Below are positions 41,408 to 49,251 of a stretch of DNA of 58,955 nt, piece by piece. Made by a program: the position numbers and the translations under genes. Under the pieces are notes generated by a model. That model was not told the DNA's origin, searched no databases, and saw only the letters and a list, made by a program, of their open reading frames with translations. Positions within the stretch are counted from its first letter, which is position 1. Every line of letters starts with the position of its first letter. The stretch comes from a virus. Where the stretch lies: positions 1 to 58,955 of the IMG/VR virus record IMGVR_UViG_3300043776_000546; one strand, given 5' to 3'.

Positions 41408-42159
41408 GATACCACCTCTACAACGGCGACTGCCTGGAAGTGCTCCAAACCCTGGAGTCCGTGGACACGCTGTTCGCGGACCCGCCGGACAACATCGGAC
41501 TCGACTACAGCGAGTACCGGGACCGCCGGACGGAGAGCGACTACATCGACTTGCTCCGCAAGTGGCTCAACGCCTTCTTGTTGAAAGCCCAGACGGTGTG
41601 GTTCTCGTACAACTCGAAATGGACCTTCCACGTCGGCCGCATCGTGACCGAGATCGAAGGGAAGCATGGCAAGTTGATCGAGGCCAAGCCTTGCGTCCAG
41701 GCGTTCACCTTCGGGCAGCACAACCACCATGACCTGGGCAATAACCACCGGCCGCTCCTGCGGCTCCGCTGGTCCCACGCCCCGCTCTTCCCGGACGCCA
41801 TCCGCGTGCCGTCATGGCGGCAAGAGAACGGCGACAAGCGGGCCGATCCCCGCGGGCGGGTCCCCGGCGACGTATTCGACTTCACCCGCGTCGTGGGCAA
41901 CAGCAAGCAACGGCGGACCTGGCACCCCACACAACTGAACGAGGGCCTGGTGGAGCGGTGCCTGAAACTCACCACGCCCGAAGGCGGGACAGTTTGTGAT
42001 CCTTTTGCGGGCACCGGTACGACGCTGCGTGTGTGTAAACGCATCAATCTGCCTTGCACCCTGATCGAACTGGATCGGGAGTATTGCAAGAAGATCGCCG
42101 CCGAGAACGACTTGGCCCCGCTCAATTACGCGCACCGAGCCGTGTGGGAGGGCGTATGA
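41404..42159 (+). CDS. Beta-class DNA methyltransferase with DPPD motif
   Basis: 251 residues. Motif IV FADPPDNIGL (Asp26-Pro-Pro-Asp29; a variant of DPPY) precedes motif I CDPFAGTGTT near residue 203, the beta-class order. The Tyr-to-Asp change at the catalytic motif is notable, although DPPDN is also seen in phage relatives. Fifth DNA methyltransferase. ATGA junctions on both sides. Confidence 0.85.
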   Translation: MRYHLYNGDCLEVLQTLESVDTLFADPPDNIGLDYSEYRDRRTESDYIDLLRKWLNAFLLKAQTVWFSYNSKWTFHVGRIVTEIEGKHGKLIEAKPCVQAFTFGQHNHHDLGNNHRPLLRLRWSHAPLFPDAIRVPSWRQENGDKRADPRGRVPGDVFDFTRVVGNSKQRRTWHPTQLNEGLVERCLKLTTPEGGTVCDPFAGTGTTLRVCKRINLPCTLIELDREYCKKIAAENDLAPLNYAHRAVWEGV

Positions 42160-42893
42160 GGGTCCTGGTCGTCTGCCTCGTGCTGTTGGCGGGCTGTGGG
42201 CCTGCGGCCGTGCCACCGGCTCCCCGGCCGCCTGCGCCTGCCTGGACGCCCTGGCCGCCCCTGCGGGACGCCAGCGGCCTGGAACCGGTCGTGCGGGACA
42301 TCGAATCCCACCTGCCCGCCGGCCACCCCTATCACAGTGCCGACCGGATCATCTGGGTGCATGAGGGGACGCACGGCGTCAACAGCCGGCTGCGCAACGC
42401 CTACCAGTGCCCCGGCTTCTATGTCCTGGGCAACCGGGCCGTTCTGCTGCGGGAGCCGGCCACAACCCTTGCGACCGTGGCAGCACTCGTACCGCCTTCG
42501 CTGCGGGGCGAGGTCTACCGGGACTACCTGTTGCAGACGCAAGGTGACTGGGGCGATCAGCCATCCTATGTCTTCGACGAATGGACCGCCTACACGAACG
42601 GCTTGGAGGCCCGCTACCGCCTCGGGATCACCGAGCACGCAGAGACAGGCCGCTTTGCCTTGGAGTTCGTCGTCTATGCCGTCTGCGTCCCCTGGGCCGC
42701 GCGATCGCAGGACCCGCTGACGAAAACCTTCCTCCAATGGCAGACCGAGCGGACCTTGGACCTGTGCCGCAAGTCAGGCATCCATTCAGCCATCTTCGAC
42801 CGTCTCCGTACCGCCTCCGATGCTGCGATGCTCCGCAGCTTCACACGGCAATACTTCGACCCCGATTGGACCCGCAGGACTCTGGGATTCTGA
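42156..42893 (+). CDS. Lipoprotein with HExxH metallopeptidase motif
   Basis: 245 residues from ATG 42156. Signal with lipobox (VLLAGCG), then VHEGTHGVNS (HEGTH zinc helix) at about residue 69-73, and FDEWTAYTNGLEAR, where Glu could be the third ligand as in gluzincins. A surface-anchored zinc protease is plausible. ATGA overlap with the methyltransferase gene. Confidence 0.6.
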   Translation: MRVLVVCLVLLAGCGPAAVPPAPRPPAPAWTPWPPLRDASGLEPVVRDIESHLPAGHPYHSADRIIWVHEGTHGVNSRLRNAYQCPGFYVLGNRAVLLREPATTLATVAALVPPSLRGEVYRDYLLQTQGDWGDQPSYVFDEWTAYTNGLEARYRLGITEHAETGRFALEFVVYAVCVPWAARSQDPLTKTFLQWQTERTLDLCRKSGIHSAIFDRLRTASDAAMLRSFTRQYFDPDWTRRTLGF

Positions 42894-42938
42894 GATGCAC
42901 AATCCGCACAATCCCGACGACCCGATGGGGTGCTGCTG

Positions 42939-43190
42939 ATGCTCCGAATCACCATCGAACTGCTGCCTGGCGGCTGCGAGGCCCGAAAACGGACGCTCGC
43001 CACGGGCACGATTGCCAACGTCGGCACCGGGAGCCTGTCCCAAGGCGACTATTTTGCCGATTTTCGGGACGCCGCCGGCCGCCCGTGGAAGCATTGCACC
43101 GTGACCGGCTTCCCGCGTAAACGCCTGCTTGCGTGGGATTTGCTGTTCCGCGTGCTGAAAATTTTGGTCGGTCCACGAAATCCACTCTAA
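42939..43190 (+). CDS. Hypothetical protein ending in promoter motif
   Basis: 83 residues from ATG 42939. A tiny 14-codon ORF (42895-42939) ends at its start (TGATG) and may be a leader. Its last codons, CCACTCTAA, form the start of motif copy 3. Confidence 0.5.
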   Translation: MLRITIELLPGGCEARKRTLATGTIANVGTGSLSQGDYFADFRDAAGRPWKHCTVTGFPRKRLLAWDLLFRVLKILVGPRNPL

Positions 43191-43221
43191 TTTCGCCCCG
43201 CCGCGTTGATTTAACTAATAG
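43184..43221 (+). promoter_or_regulatory. Promoter-like motif, copy 3
   Basis: ACTCTAA, 14 bases, GTTGATTTAACTAATAG; begins in the stop region of the previous gene and ends 35 bases before the next ATG. Confidence 0.75.
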
Positions 43222-43256
43222 GCACCCATCAGCAACGCAACACAAGGGGACATGAA

Positions 43257-43499
43257 ATGACAACCAAGAAGTTGGAACTGATCCTGGAGCAAAACGGCAT
43301 CCACCCGAAGTTCTGGCCCGAGATGAAGGCCCTGGTCTTCGACGGCACGCGGCCGTCCGCCGAGTTGAAGACCCGCTTGAACCATGTCGTCAACTACAAG
43401 ACTGCCCTCGACACCATCCTGGCGGAACTGTCGAAGCAGGTCCATTTCAAGTTTCCGCCGCCTGTCCACCACTACGAAAGTCTGGAGGTTCCCGCATGA
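43257..43499 (+). CDS. Hypothetical protein
   Basis: 80 residues with aagggga upstream; first gene after motif copy 3. No domain recognised. ATGA to the next gene. Confidence 0.5.
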   Translation: MTTKKLELILEQNGIHPKFWPEMKALVFDGTRPSAELKTRLNHVVNYKTALDTILAELSKQVHFKFPPPVHHYESLEVPA

Positions 43500-43708
43500 C
43501 ACCCGCCGTCGATTTCACGGGCCGCACCATCGAGGCCGGTCACGTCGTCGTCTACCCCGTTCGCCGGGGCAGCAGCATGTGGCTCAATAAGTTGAACGTC
43601 ACGCAGGTCCGCGACGACAGCATCGCCGGCTACAACACCGCCGGTCGCCTGCTGACCATCAGGAACTTGCAGAACGTGGTCATCGTCCCCAAGGCGGAGA
43701 CGGTCTGA
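43496..43708 (+). CDS. Hypothetical small beta-rich protein
   Basis: 70 residues, ATGA overlap with the previous gene. Beta-rich with GHVVVYPVRRGSSMWL, which could be a small SH3/KOW-like barrel. No family assigned. Confidence 0.5.
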   Translation: MTPAVDFTGRTIEAGHVVVYPVRRGSSMWLNKLNVTQVRDDSIAGYNTAGRLLTIRNLQNVVIVPKAETV

Positions 43709-43710
43709 GC

Positions 43711-43917
43711 ATGACGCTGTACGACATCCACTGCAATGCCTGTGACGCCTACTCGGAGGTGTGGCAGGACCGGAGCGCCAAAGGCCCCTTCCGGTGCCCA
43801 AAATGCGGCAAGCGGCGCGCCTACCGCACCATCCTCGCGCCGCCGGCCTTCCGGGACACTTATTCACCGATGCACCCGCGAAGAGGCCGCGGGAGCGGCA
43901 TCGGGAAGAAAGGCTAG
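43711..43917 (+). CDS. FmdB-type zinc-ribbon protein
   Basis: 68 residues. YDIHCNACDAYSEVW and RCPKCGKRRAYRTI form the FmdB-like zinc ribbon; a basic tail (HPRRGRGSGIGKKG) follows. Probably DNA- or RNA-binding. Stop TAG shares G with the next GTG. Confidence 0.7.
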   Translation: MTLYDIHCNACDAYSEVWQDRSAKGPFRCPKCGKRRAYRTILAPPAFRDTYSPMHPRRGRGSGIGKKG

Positions 43918-44627
43918 TGACGGCAGACACTCGGCTGAACGAACTGCGATCGCAGGTCAAGCGGAAAGCCCGCTTCATCGGCCGCAAGCCGGACTCGCAC
44001 AACATCGTCGGCTTGACGCTTGCAGAGATCGCGCAGACGTTCGGCCGGGCCAAGGTCAACAAGGCTGTCCGTGACTTCACCCTAAAAGCCAAAGGCTTCA
44101 ACGAGGAACCCGAGGGAGAGCAAATGGCTATTGACATCAAGAAGTTCATCGAAAGTAGTACACAGCCGGCACCGGACGGAATCATCCCGATAGTGCGGCT
44201 CTTTAGACATTTCTACCGTTCCTTGACCGCCGCGGAACAGCAGAAATGGACACGCAGCCGCTTTCTCGTTGCGCTGACACAAGCCGGTTATACACCCCTC
44301 CTGGACTCCAAATTGCAATCGGTAATTGTTGGCCGCCGGTGCCTTGACAAATGTTTGGTCGTCACAGACGGCATCGTCGCCATCCGACCGCTTCCACCCA
44401 TCCTGCGCCCAGCGTCGGCCAACCTCCTTCGCTCTTGGAGAGCAGTGATTGGGCGTGATGCCGAGGGCAACGTCCAAAGACGCTTTGTGTCACTGGCCGA
44501 GGCTAAACGGACTGGTTTTTCGCGGGAGGCGATTGAAAAAGCCATACACGCTGGGCAACCGTATCAAAAGCTCCACTGGTCCTATGTCAGCGCCGATACC
44601 ACGGAACCCGAGAGCCTAACACCATGA
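43917..44627 (+). CDS. Two-part protein: paralogue module plus NUMOD1-like repeat
   Basis: 236 residues from GTG 43917. Residues 1-60 (LRSQVKRKARFIGRK ... AVRDFTLKAKGFNEEPEG) resemble the products at 45641 and 45976 (LRxxIKxxAR ... RALREFNLTFKG ... PEEG). The C-terminus SLAEAKRTGFSREAIEKAIH and YQKLHWSYVS is NUMOD1-like, the motif of homing-endonuclease-associated DNA binding. No nuclease domain is apparent. Confidence 0.55.
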   Translation: MTADTRLNELRSQVKRKARFIGRKPDSHNIVGLTLAEIAQTFGRAKVNKAVRDFTLKAKGFNEEPEGEQMAIDIKKFIESSTQPAPDGIIPIVRLFRHFYRSLTAAEQQKWTRSRFLVALTQAGYTPLLDSKLQSVIVGRRCLDKCLVVTDGIVAIRPLPPILRPASANLLRSWRAVIGRDAEGNVQRRFVSLAEAKRTGFSREAIEKAIHAGQPYQKLHWSYVSADTTEPESLTP

Positions 44628-44803
44628 ACCCAACTGACGCCGAAGATGCCGTGGCCGCCTACATCCACTTCCGCGAAAAAGTCCAGCAAGCAGGGCTGCG
44701 TATGGAGCCAGCCACGATCATCCTGCTGATGATCGCCGAGCGCTTGAATCAGATCGGCCGCCGCTTGGACGACATCGACGAAAGCATCGACGAGCGCAAG
44801 TAA
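44624..44803 (+). CDS. Hypothetical small helical protein
   Basis: 59 residues, ATGA at the start and TAATG at the end; helical with an acidic C-terminus (LDDIDESIDERK). No domain recognised. Confidence 0.5.
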   Translation: MNPTDAEDAVAAYIHFREKVQQAGLRMEPATIILLMIAERLNQIGRRLDDIDESIDERK

Positions 44804-45630
44804 TGCAATTCGTCCGCAAGAAGAAGCGTGGCGTCAACCACAAGGTTGCCCGGATGTGGTTCTCGAAGGAGGGCTACCGGATTACCTGGCGTAAGGAAGC
44901 CTTCGGCATTCGCGTGCCCGCGCGCTTCAAGGCGTGCGTCCGCGTGATGGTCCCCAACTACAGCGGCGAACATGGAACGTCGCGGGAGGTGTGGGACTTC
45001 CTCGGCAAGCCCCGTTTGTACAAGACGATGAATGCCGCCAAGGAGGATTGCGAACGGCACCTGCAATTATGGACGAAGGCGTGCGAGGCCACCGGCGTTC
45101 GGGGGCTGCTCGACGTGTTCGGCAAGCTGCCGGTAGTGATTCCCCTTTGGGCGCGAAAGAAGCTGAACCGCAAGGCACTGGCCATTTTGCTCGCTCCCAA
45201 TACCAATGACCGCGCGGAGGAAGATGACGAATGCCCCGAGAGTTCATCACCGGCTGGCGGCGAACCGAACCGAAGCGAAGCTGCCGCAGCCTCGCCGATT
45301 TCCGACGCCAACTCTTCCTCTGGAAGCCCGCGGCCTGGGTCGCCGCCAACCCCGACAAGTGGCCCTGCCTCGCCTGCCGAGGACGGGGATGGAACTACGA
45401 CCCCACGGACCCGCCGTGCCCGATCGAAGGCAACCGCTCACGACGAACCCTGGAATGTGCCACTTGCGGAGGAAGCGGCTGCGGCCCCCGCAAAGCAGTC
45501 GCGGAAGCGTACCGCCAACTCGTCGAAGCGTTCAAGACCGAGAAAGCCGACTACGACCGGCTCGTCAAAGTCTACAAAGCGGCGATCAAGAGGCTCACGG
45601 TCAAGCAAATCCGAGCCCTCAAAGAACTAG
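44803..45630 (+). CDS. Basic protein with disordered tail overprinted on next gene
   Basis: 275 residues. The N-terminal 140 residues are ordered (GYRITWRKEAFGIRVPARFK, VWDFLGKPRLYKTMNAAKED). From about residue 143 the tail is Ser/Pro/Arg/Lys-rich and has almost the whole of the 45231 gene in another frame beneath it. The tail has no stop, so if the gene is real it is translated. The composition of the tail suits overprinting. Confidence 0.6.
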   Translation: MQFVRKKKRGVNHKVARMWFSKEGYRITWRKEAFGIRVPARFKACVRVMVPNYSGEHGTSREVWDFLGKPRLYKTMNAAKEDCERHLQLWTKACEATGVRGLLDVFGKLPVVIPLWARKKLNRKALAILLAPNTNDRAEEDDECPESSSPAGGEPNRSEAAAASPISDANSSSGSPRPGSPPTPTSGPASPAEDGDGTTTPRTRRARSKATAHDEPWNVPLAEEAAAAPAKQSRKRTANSSKRSRPRKPTTTGSSKSTKRRSRGSRSSKSEPSKN

Positions 45631-45638
45631 GAATCTGA
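45231..45638 (+). CDS. DnaJ-like zinc-finger protein
   Basis: 135 residues. CLACRGRGWNYD, CPIEG and ECATCGGSGCGP form CxxCxGxG-type zinc ribbons as in DnaJ. A long helical C-terminus (QLVEAFKTEKADYDRLVKVY) follows. It overlaps the previous gene in another frame for about 400 bases, and similar Cys modules occur in the polymerase and SNF2 helicase. Confidence 0.7.
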   Translation: MPREFITGWRRTEPKRSCRSLADFRRQLFLWKPAAWVAANPDKWPCLACRGRGWNYDPTDPPCPIEGNRSRRTLECATCGGSGCGPRKAVAEAYRQLVEAFKTEKADYDRLVKVYKAAIKRLTVKQIRALKELGI

Positions 45639-45640
45639 CG

Positions 45641-45970
45641 ATGGGAAAAGCCCTCGCACGACAGACCGACAACCGCGTGAGCATGGAAACCGCCACCAGC
45701 CTTAGCGGCCGGCGAGCGGAAATGGCCGCCCGCAAGCGAGCATTCCTTGCCGGCGACGAACACAGCCAAGGCAACCTAGCGGCCCTGCGTGAGAAGTTGC
45801 GGTCCGCGGACAAGGCCACGACCATCGCCACCCTCCACAAGATCGCGGACCAACACGGCCCGATGGAATACGACCGCGCCCTGAAACTTATCAACCCGAC
45901 TTACCGCGGCATGGACGTGATCCCCGAGAAGATCGCCGACATGAAGAGCATGAAGAAAGGAAAGAGGTGA
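45641..45970 (+). CDS. Small phage paralogue family protein, copy A
   Basis: 109 residues from ATG 45641. Begins MGKALARQTDNRV and has LREKLRSADKATT ... HKIADQHGPMEYDRALKLIN ... TYRG, matching the next gene and the N-terminus of the 43917 gene. Ends in a basic tail (KSMKKGKR). Confidence 0.6.
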   Translation: MGKALARQTDNRVSMETATSLSGRRAEMAARKRAFLAGDEHSQGNLAALREKLRSADKATTIATLHKIADQHGPMEYDRALKLINPTYRGMDVIPEKIADMKSMKKGKR

Positions 45971-45975
45971 CACCG

Positions 45976-46293
45976 ATGGGGAAAGCTCGCGCACGCCAAC
46001 TGCCGCTGACCAAGAGGAACCTGGCCGTCTCCGATGCCCAGTTCAAGACCGTGGGCAACCAGAAGGACCGCGGCAAGACGGAACTGATGGCCTTGCGGGA
46101 GACCATCAAGGCCCAGGCCCGCAGCCGGAAGGCCGCGCCCGTCAAGGTGCAAACCCTCCTGGGCCGCATCAAGAAGCAGTACGGCGATGCCGAGCTTCAG
46201 CGGGCACTGCGCGAGTTCAACCTGACGTTCAAGGGCATTACCCGCGATCCCGAGGAGGGCAAGAACCCGAGCCACTACGGCGGCGACAGGTGA
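45976..46293 (+). CDS. Small phage paralogue family protein, copy B
   Basis: 105 residues. ATG 45976 is chosen because it aligns with copy A (MGKARARQ vs MGKALARQ) and has agagg upstream; GTG 45967 overlaps the previous stop. LRETIKAQAR ... RALREFNLTFKG ... PEEG matches the 43917 module. Confidence 0.6.
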   Translation: MGKARARQLPLTKRNLAVSDAQFKTVGNQKDRGKTELMALRETIKAQARSRKAAPVKVQTLLGRIKKQYGDAELQRALREFNLTFKGITRDPEEGKNPSHYGGDR

Positions 46294-46308
46294 GGGGATT
46301 TTACCACG

Positions 46309-46824
46309 ATGGCTGAATTCTGTCCCAAATGTGGAACGCCCTTAGAAACGGCCCAGGACCCGGCCCGGCTGTGCGACCTCTGCGGCTGGTTCGGCGATTG
46401 GACGGAGGTGCTCAGCAAGCCGCCGGCCGCAACGGAGGTCCAACCCGTCCGCTCCGTCATGCAGGCGCTCGCCTTCTACCGTGACGTTTGCCGGAAAGAG
46501 TTGGAAGCCGAAATCGTTTGCCGGGCGGGGAGAGTCACGGAGGCTGATCTGCGGAAGGTCCGCGTAGCAGCCCGCGAATGCCGAGATGCACTGGTCCAGT
46601 TATTCACAGCCCTGCACCGGCCGCACGCCGCGCCGCCGGCCGTCTTGAAGTACGTGAACGGCCTGGTGCCGTGGCCCCGCGAGTGGACCGACTACCGCTA
46701 CAACGCCTGCAACGAGCCGTGCGACATGCTCGTCGGCCCCTGTGCCTGTGGAGCTTGGCACCAGGATTCCGAGGATTGGGTCCGCGAAGTCTTAGCCCGA
46801 CACAACACGGTGATCCGACCATGA
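46309..46824 (+). CDS. Zinc-ribbon protein
   Basis: 171 residues. CPKCGTPLETAQ plus CDLCGW form an N-terminal zinc ribbon; CNEPCDMLVGPCACGAWH near the C-terminus is a second Cys cluster. No enzymatic motif. ATGA to the exonuclease gene. Confidence 0.6.
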   Translation: MAEFCPKCGTPLETAQDPARLCDLCGWFGDWTEVLSKPPAATEVQPVRSVMQALAFYRDVCRKELEAEIVCRAGRVTEADLRKVRVAARECRDALVQLFTALHRPHAAPPAVLKYVNGLVPWPREWTDYRYNACNEPCDMLVGPCACGAWHQDSEDWVREVLARHNTVIRP

Positions 46825-47609
46825 AGAACCCGAAACTCTGTCCTGAGTGCGAGCGACCGTTGCAGATCGACCCGCGTTACTCCGTGTTGAGCGCCGAAGG
46901 CGTCGTGGCGGCGAACCCGACCGCGAAATGCTCGTGCGGCTGGCAAGGTGCATTCTCCTACGGCTTGACCGAGCCGCAGATACCGAATCCGAAGCCCGCC
47001 ATTCCCTATGTCTCCATCGACATCGAGACCACGGGGCTGGACCCCGAAACCTGCCAAATCCTGGAGATCGGGGCCGTCTTCGACGATTGGACGCTTTCAA
47101 TCCGGGACCTGCCCACGTTCCATTGCTACGTGGTCCACAAGCAGATCGTCGGCCAGCCGTTCGCCCTGGCACTGAACACGGCCATCCTCCGCAAGCTGGC
47201 CAATCCACCGCCCAACAACGGCCGGCACTGGCCGCCCACCAGCGATGCGTACAATCCGGGCGACATTTTCCTGCGGCCGGACGACGTGGCCGGCGACATG
47301 GCCACCTGGCTTCAGTGTCTCGGATGGGACATGAGCAAGGCCATTACACCGGCCGGCAAGAACTTCGCCTCCTTCGACCGGCAATTCCTCAAGCGGCTCG
47401 ACGGTTTGGAGAGGAAGTTCCGTTTGCACCACCGCACGCTGGACCCGGCCCCGCTCTACTGGTTGCCGACCGACGAGAAGCTGCCCGACAGCAAGGCGTG
47501 CTACGAGCGGGCCGGCATGAATCCCACGGTGGCCCACACCGCCGTGGAAGACGCGATAAGCGTGGTGCAACTGCTCCGCACGGGCGTCAAACGCTTGAGG
47601 CCCCACTGA
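46821..47609 (+). CDS. DEDDh 3'-5' exonuclease with N-terminal zinc ribbon
   Basis: 262 residues. CPEC and CSCGW (Cys7, 10, 37, 39) form a ribbon, followed by the exonuclease: SIDIETTGLD (Asp67, Glu69), GKNFASFDRQF and HTAVEDAISV. Similar to DnaQ but with a zinc-binding extension. Its role could be DNA or RNA turnover; it is distinct from the 6504 enzyme. Confidence 0.82.
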   Translation: MKNPKLCPECERPLQIDPRYSVLSAEGVVAANPTAKCSCGWQGAFSYGLTEPQIPNPKPAIPYVSIDIETTGLDPETCQILEIGAVFDDWTLSIRDLPTFHCYVVHKQIVGQPFALALNTAILRKLANPPPNNGRHWPPTSDAYNPGDIFLRPDDVAGDMATWLQCLGWDMSKAITPAGKNFASFDRQFLKRLDGLERKFRLHHRTLDPAPLYWLPTDEKLPDSKACYERAGMNPTVAHTAVEDAISVVQLLRTGVKRLRPH

Positions 47610-48283
47610 TGCACCGCCAAACCCTGCTCAACGGAGCCATCGAACTGCACTCCCAGCCGGCCACCCGGCAGGACGAGTGGGTGATTGAGCACACCCACGG
47701 TCTGAAGGGCGGCTACTTCATCGAGTGCGGCATCAACGACGGTCTGCGGCACAGCAACACGCTGGCCCTGGAGCGATCCTTCGGCTGGACCGGCCTGCTT
47801 GTCGAGGCCGACCCGTACTTGAGCGATCAGGCGCAAGAGAATCGCCCCGCCTGCCAGCACGCGACCCGCGCCTTGAGCGTGACGACGGATTCCACGGTGC
47901 AGTTCACCCGCGGCGGCCAGTGGGGCGGCCTGACGGCCTTCCTCCCGGACGCCTGGCGGCGCGAGCACGAGCATCGGCGGGCACCGATCATCTGGGTCAC
48001 GACCATCACGCTTTACGACCTGCTTCGCCAATACAAGGCCCCAGAGACGATCGACTATTTCTCGCTCGACATCGAAGGGGCCGAGGTGCCGGTCTTGGAG
48101 GACTATTTCCACCATGCGATGCACCGCTTCCGCTGCCTCACGGTCGAGTACCGCGAGGATGCCGGCGAACTGATGCGGCTCCGCCGCATCCTGGAACCCC
48201 ACGGCTACATCCTGGATCGCACCCGCGCGTGGGATGCGTTCTTCTACCATGAGTCCCTCACCCGATTTGGAGACCGCTCGTGA
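47609..48283 (+). CDS. FkbM-type methyltransferase
   Basis: 224 residues from ATG 47609 (TGATG). GYFIECGINDGLRHSNTLAL, GLLVEADP, DYFSLDIEGAEVPVL match FkbM-family SAM methyltransferases, which act on sugars or small molecules. A surface-glycan role is possible. Confidence 0.75.
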   Translation: MHRQTLLNGAIELHSQPATRQDEWVIEHTHGLKGGYFIECGINDGLRHSNTLALERSFGWTGLLVEADPYLSDQAQENRPACQHATRALSVTTDSTVQFTRGGQWGGLTAFLPDAWRREHEHRRAPIIWVTTITLYDLLRQYKAPETIDYFSLDIEGAEVPVLEDYFHHAMHRFRCLTVEYREDAGELMRLRRILEPHGYILDRTRAWDAFFYHESLTRFGDRS

Positions 48284-48720
48284 ACAATCAGCCCGTTGCC
48301 GCGACAACCATTGCCGCCCGAACCCTCACCGAACTTGCCACCGGCATCATCGCGGACCTGGAAGCGAATCCGCCGCAGAGCCTCACCGAGGCCCGCCTGA
48401 AGCTGAAAGACCTGCTGGCGGCCTTGCGCGGCTCCATCGAGGAGCAGATGGTCAGGACGAAGACGCAGAATGCGCCCGACTACCAGGCCGCCATCGGCGA
48501 CGTGCAAATCCGCATGGAGGCCGTGGCCGCCGTGCTGCTGGCCATCACCGATCTGGAGAAGGCCGAGACCGCGGCGGCTGCCGCCTTGGAGCGGACCTTC
48601 AAGAAGCTCCACGCGCCCCGCACGGAAGCCCGTGTCTGGCGGAAGCTGGCCATCGCCACCGAAGTCGCGCTTGTGTCCGCCATGTCGGCCGACACCAGCC
48701 CCAACACCACCGTTTCCTGA
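48280..48720 (+). CDS. Hypothetical helical protein
   Basis: 146 residues, GTGA at the start, almost all helix (LTEARLKLKDLLAALRGSIE). No domain recognised. Confidence 0.5.
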   Translation: MNNQPVAATTIAARTLTELATGIIADLEANPPQSLTEARLKLKDLLAALRGSIEEQMVRTKTQNAPDYQAAIGDVQIRMEAVAAVLLAITDLEKAETAAAAALERTFKKLHAPRTEARVWRKLAIATEVALVSAMSADTSPNTTVS

Positions 48721-48749
48721 CTCGTTCCTGTCACCTTTGGAGAAGTCCC

Positions 48750-49055
48750 ATGTTCGAGAAGCTGAATCAGGCCGCTCAAGCGGCCGAGGCCGCCGTGGAG
48801 AAAGTTGTCACGGCCGTCGAAACCGAAGTCGGAGCCCTGACGCAGGCCGCCAAGCCCGCCGAGCAGGCGGCATCCGCCGCCGTGCAGCAGGCCGCCCCCG
48901 CCATGCAGCAGGCCACCGCAACCGTCGAGCAGGCGGCGTCTGCCGCCATGCAGCAGGCCGAGACCGCCGTGCAACAGGCCGCCGCCCCGGCCACCCCGCC
49001 GGCCCCCGCGGCTCCCGCCGCCCCGGCTGCCCCGGACGCCCCGGCGTCCGTGTAG
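48750..49055 (+). CDS. Ala/Gln-rich coiled-coil protein
   Basis: 101 residues from ATG 48750 (ggag upstream). Repeated QAA and EQAA units suggest a coiled coil or phasin-like helix, ending in a Pro/Ala-rich tail. Function unknown. Confidence 0.55.
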   Translation: MFEKLNQAAQAAEAAVEKVVTAVETEVGALTQAAKPAEQAASAAVQQAAPAMQQATATVEQAASAAMQQAETAVQQAAAPATPPAPAAPAAPAAPDAPASV

Positions 49056-49081
49056 CGTGCAAGGGTTCGCGGCTACCCGTA

Positions 49082-49221
49082 GGGCGCAATCGTCCAAACC
49101 GCCGGAGACGGCCGCCGTGACCGGGGACCAGCACAAGATGCTGGCGAGACCGGAACCGACCTACGACTTACCGCTCCCGTGAGAGCGGCTTCGCCGGTCC
49201 ACAAGACCGGCTCTTGCGCTC
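49082..49221 (+). ncRNA. Candidate structured RNA 3
   Basis: The 196-base gap 49056-49251 contains a closing stem (gggcgcaa 49082-49089 with ttgcgctc 49214-49221, one GT pair). It encloses gccg-gaga-cggc (GNRA-like loop), an extended CCGG/ccagca-caaga-tgctgg/CCGG hairpin, ccgctc-ccgtga-gagcgg and gccggtc-cacaa-gaccggc. That is four helices in a closed multi-branch. No gene fits here. Confidence 0.45.
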
Positions 49222-49251
49222 ATCGTCTAAGCATCTCCCGCGGGGCATCCC

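Noticed and set aside
46847-47608. Upstream extension of the FkbM frame
   Set aside because: This part lies in another frame over the DEDD exonuclease gene; the FkbM domain begins at ATG 47609 with a TGATG junction.
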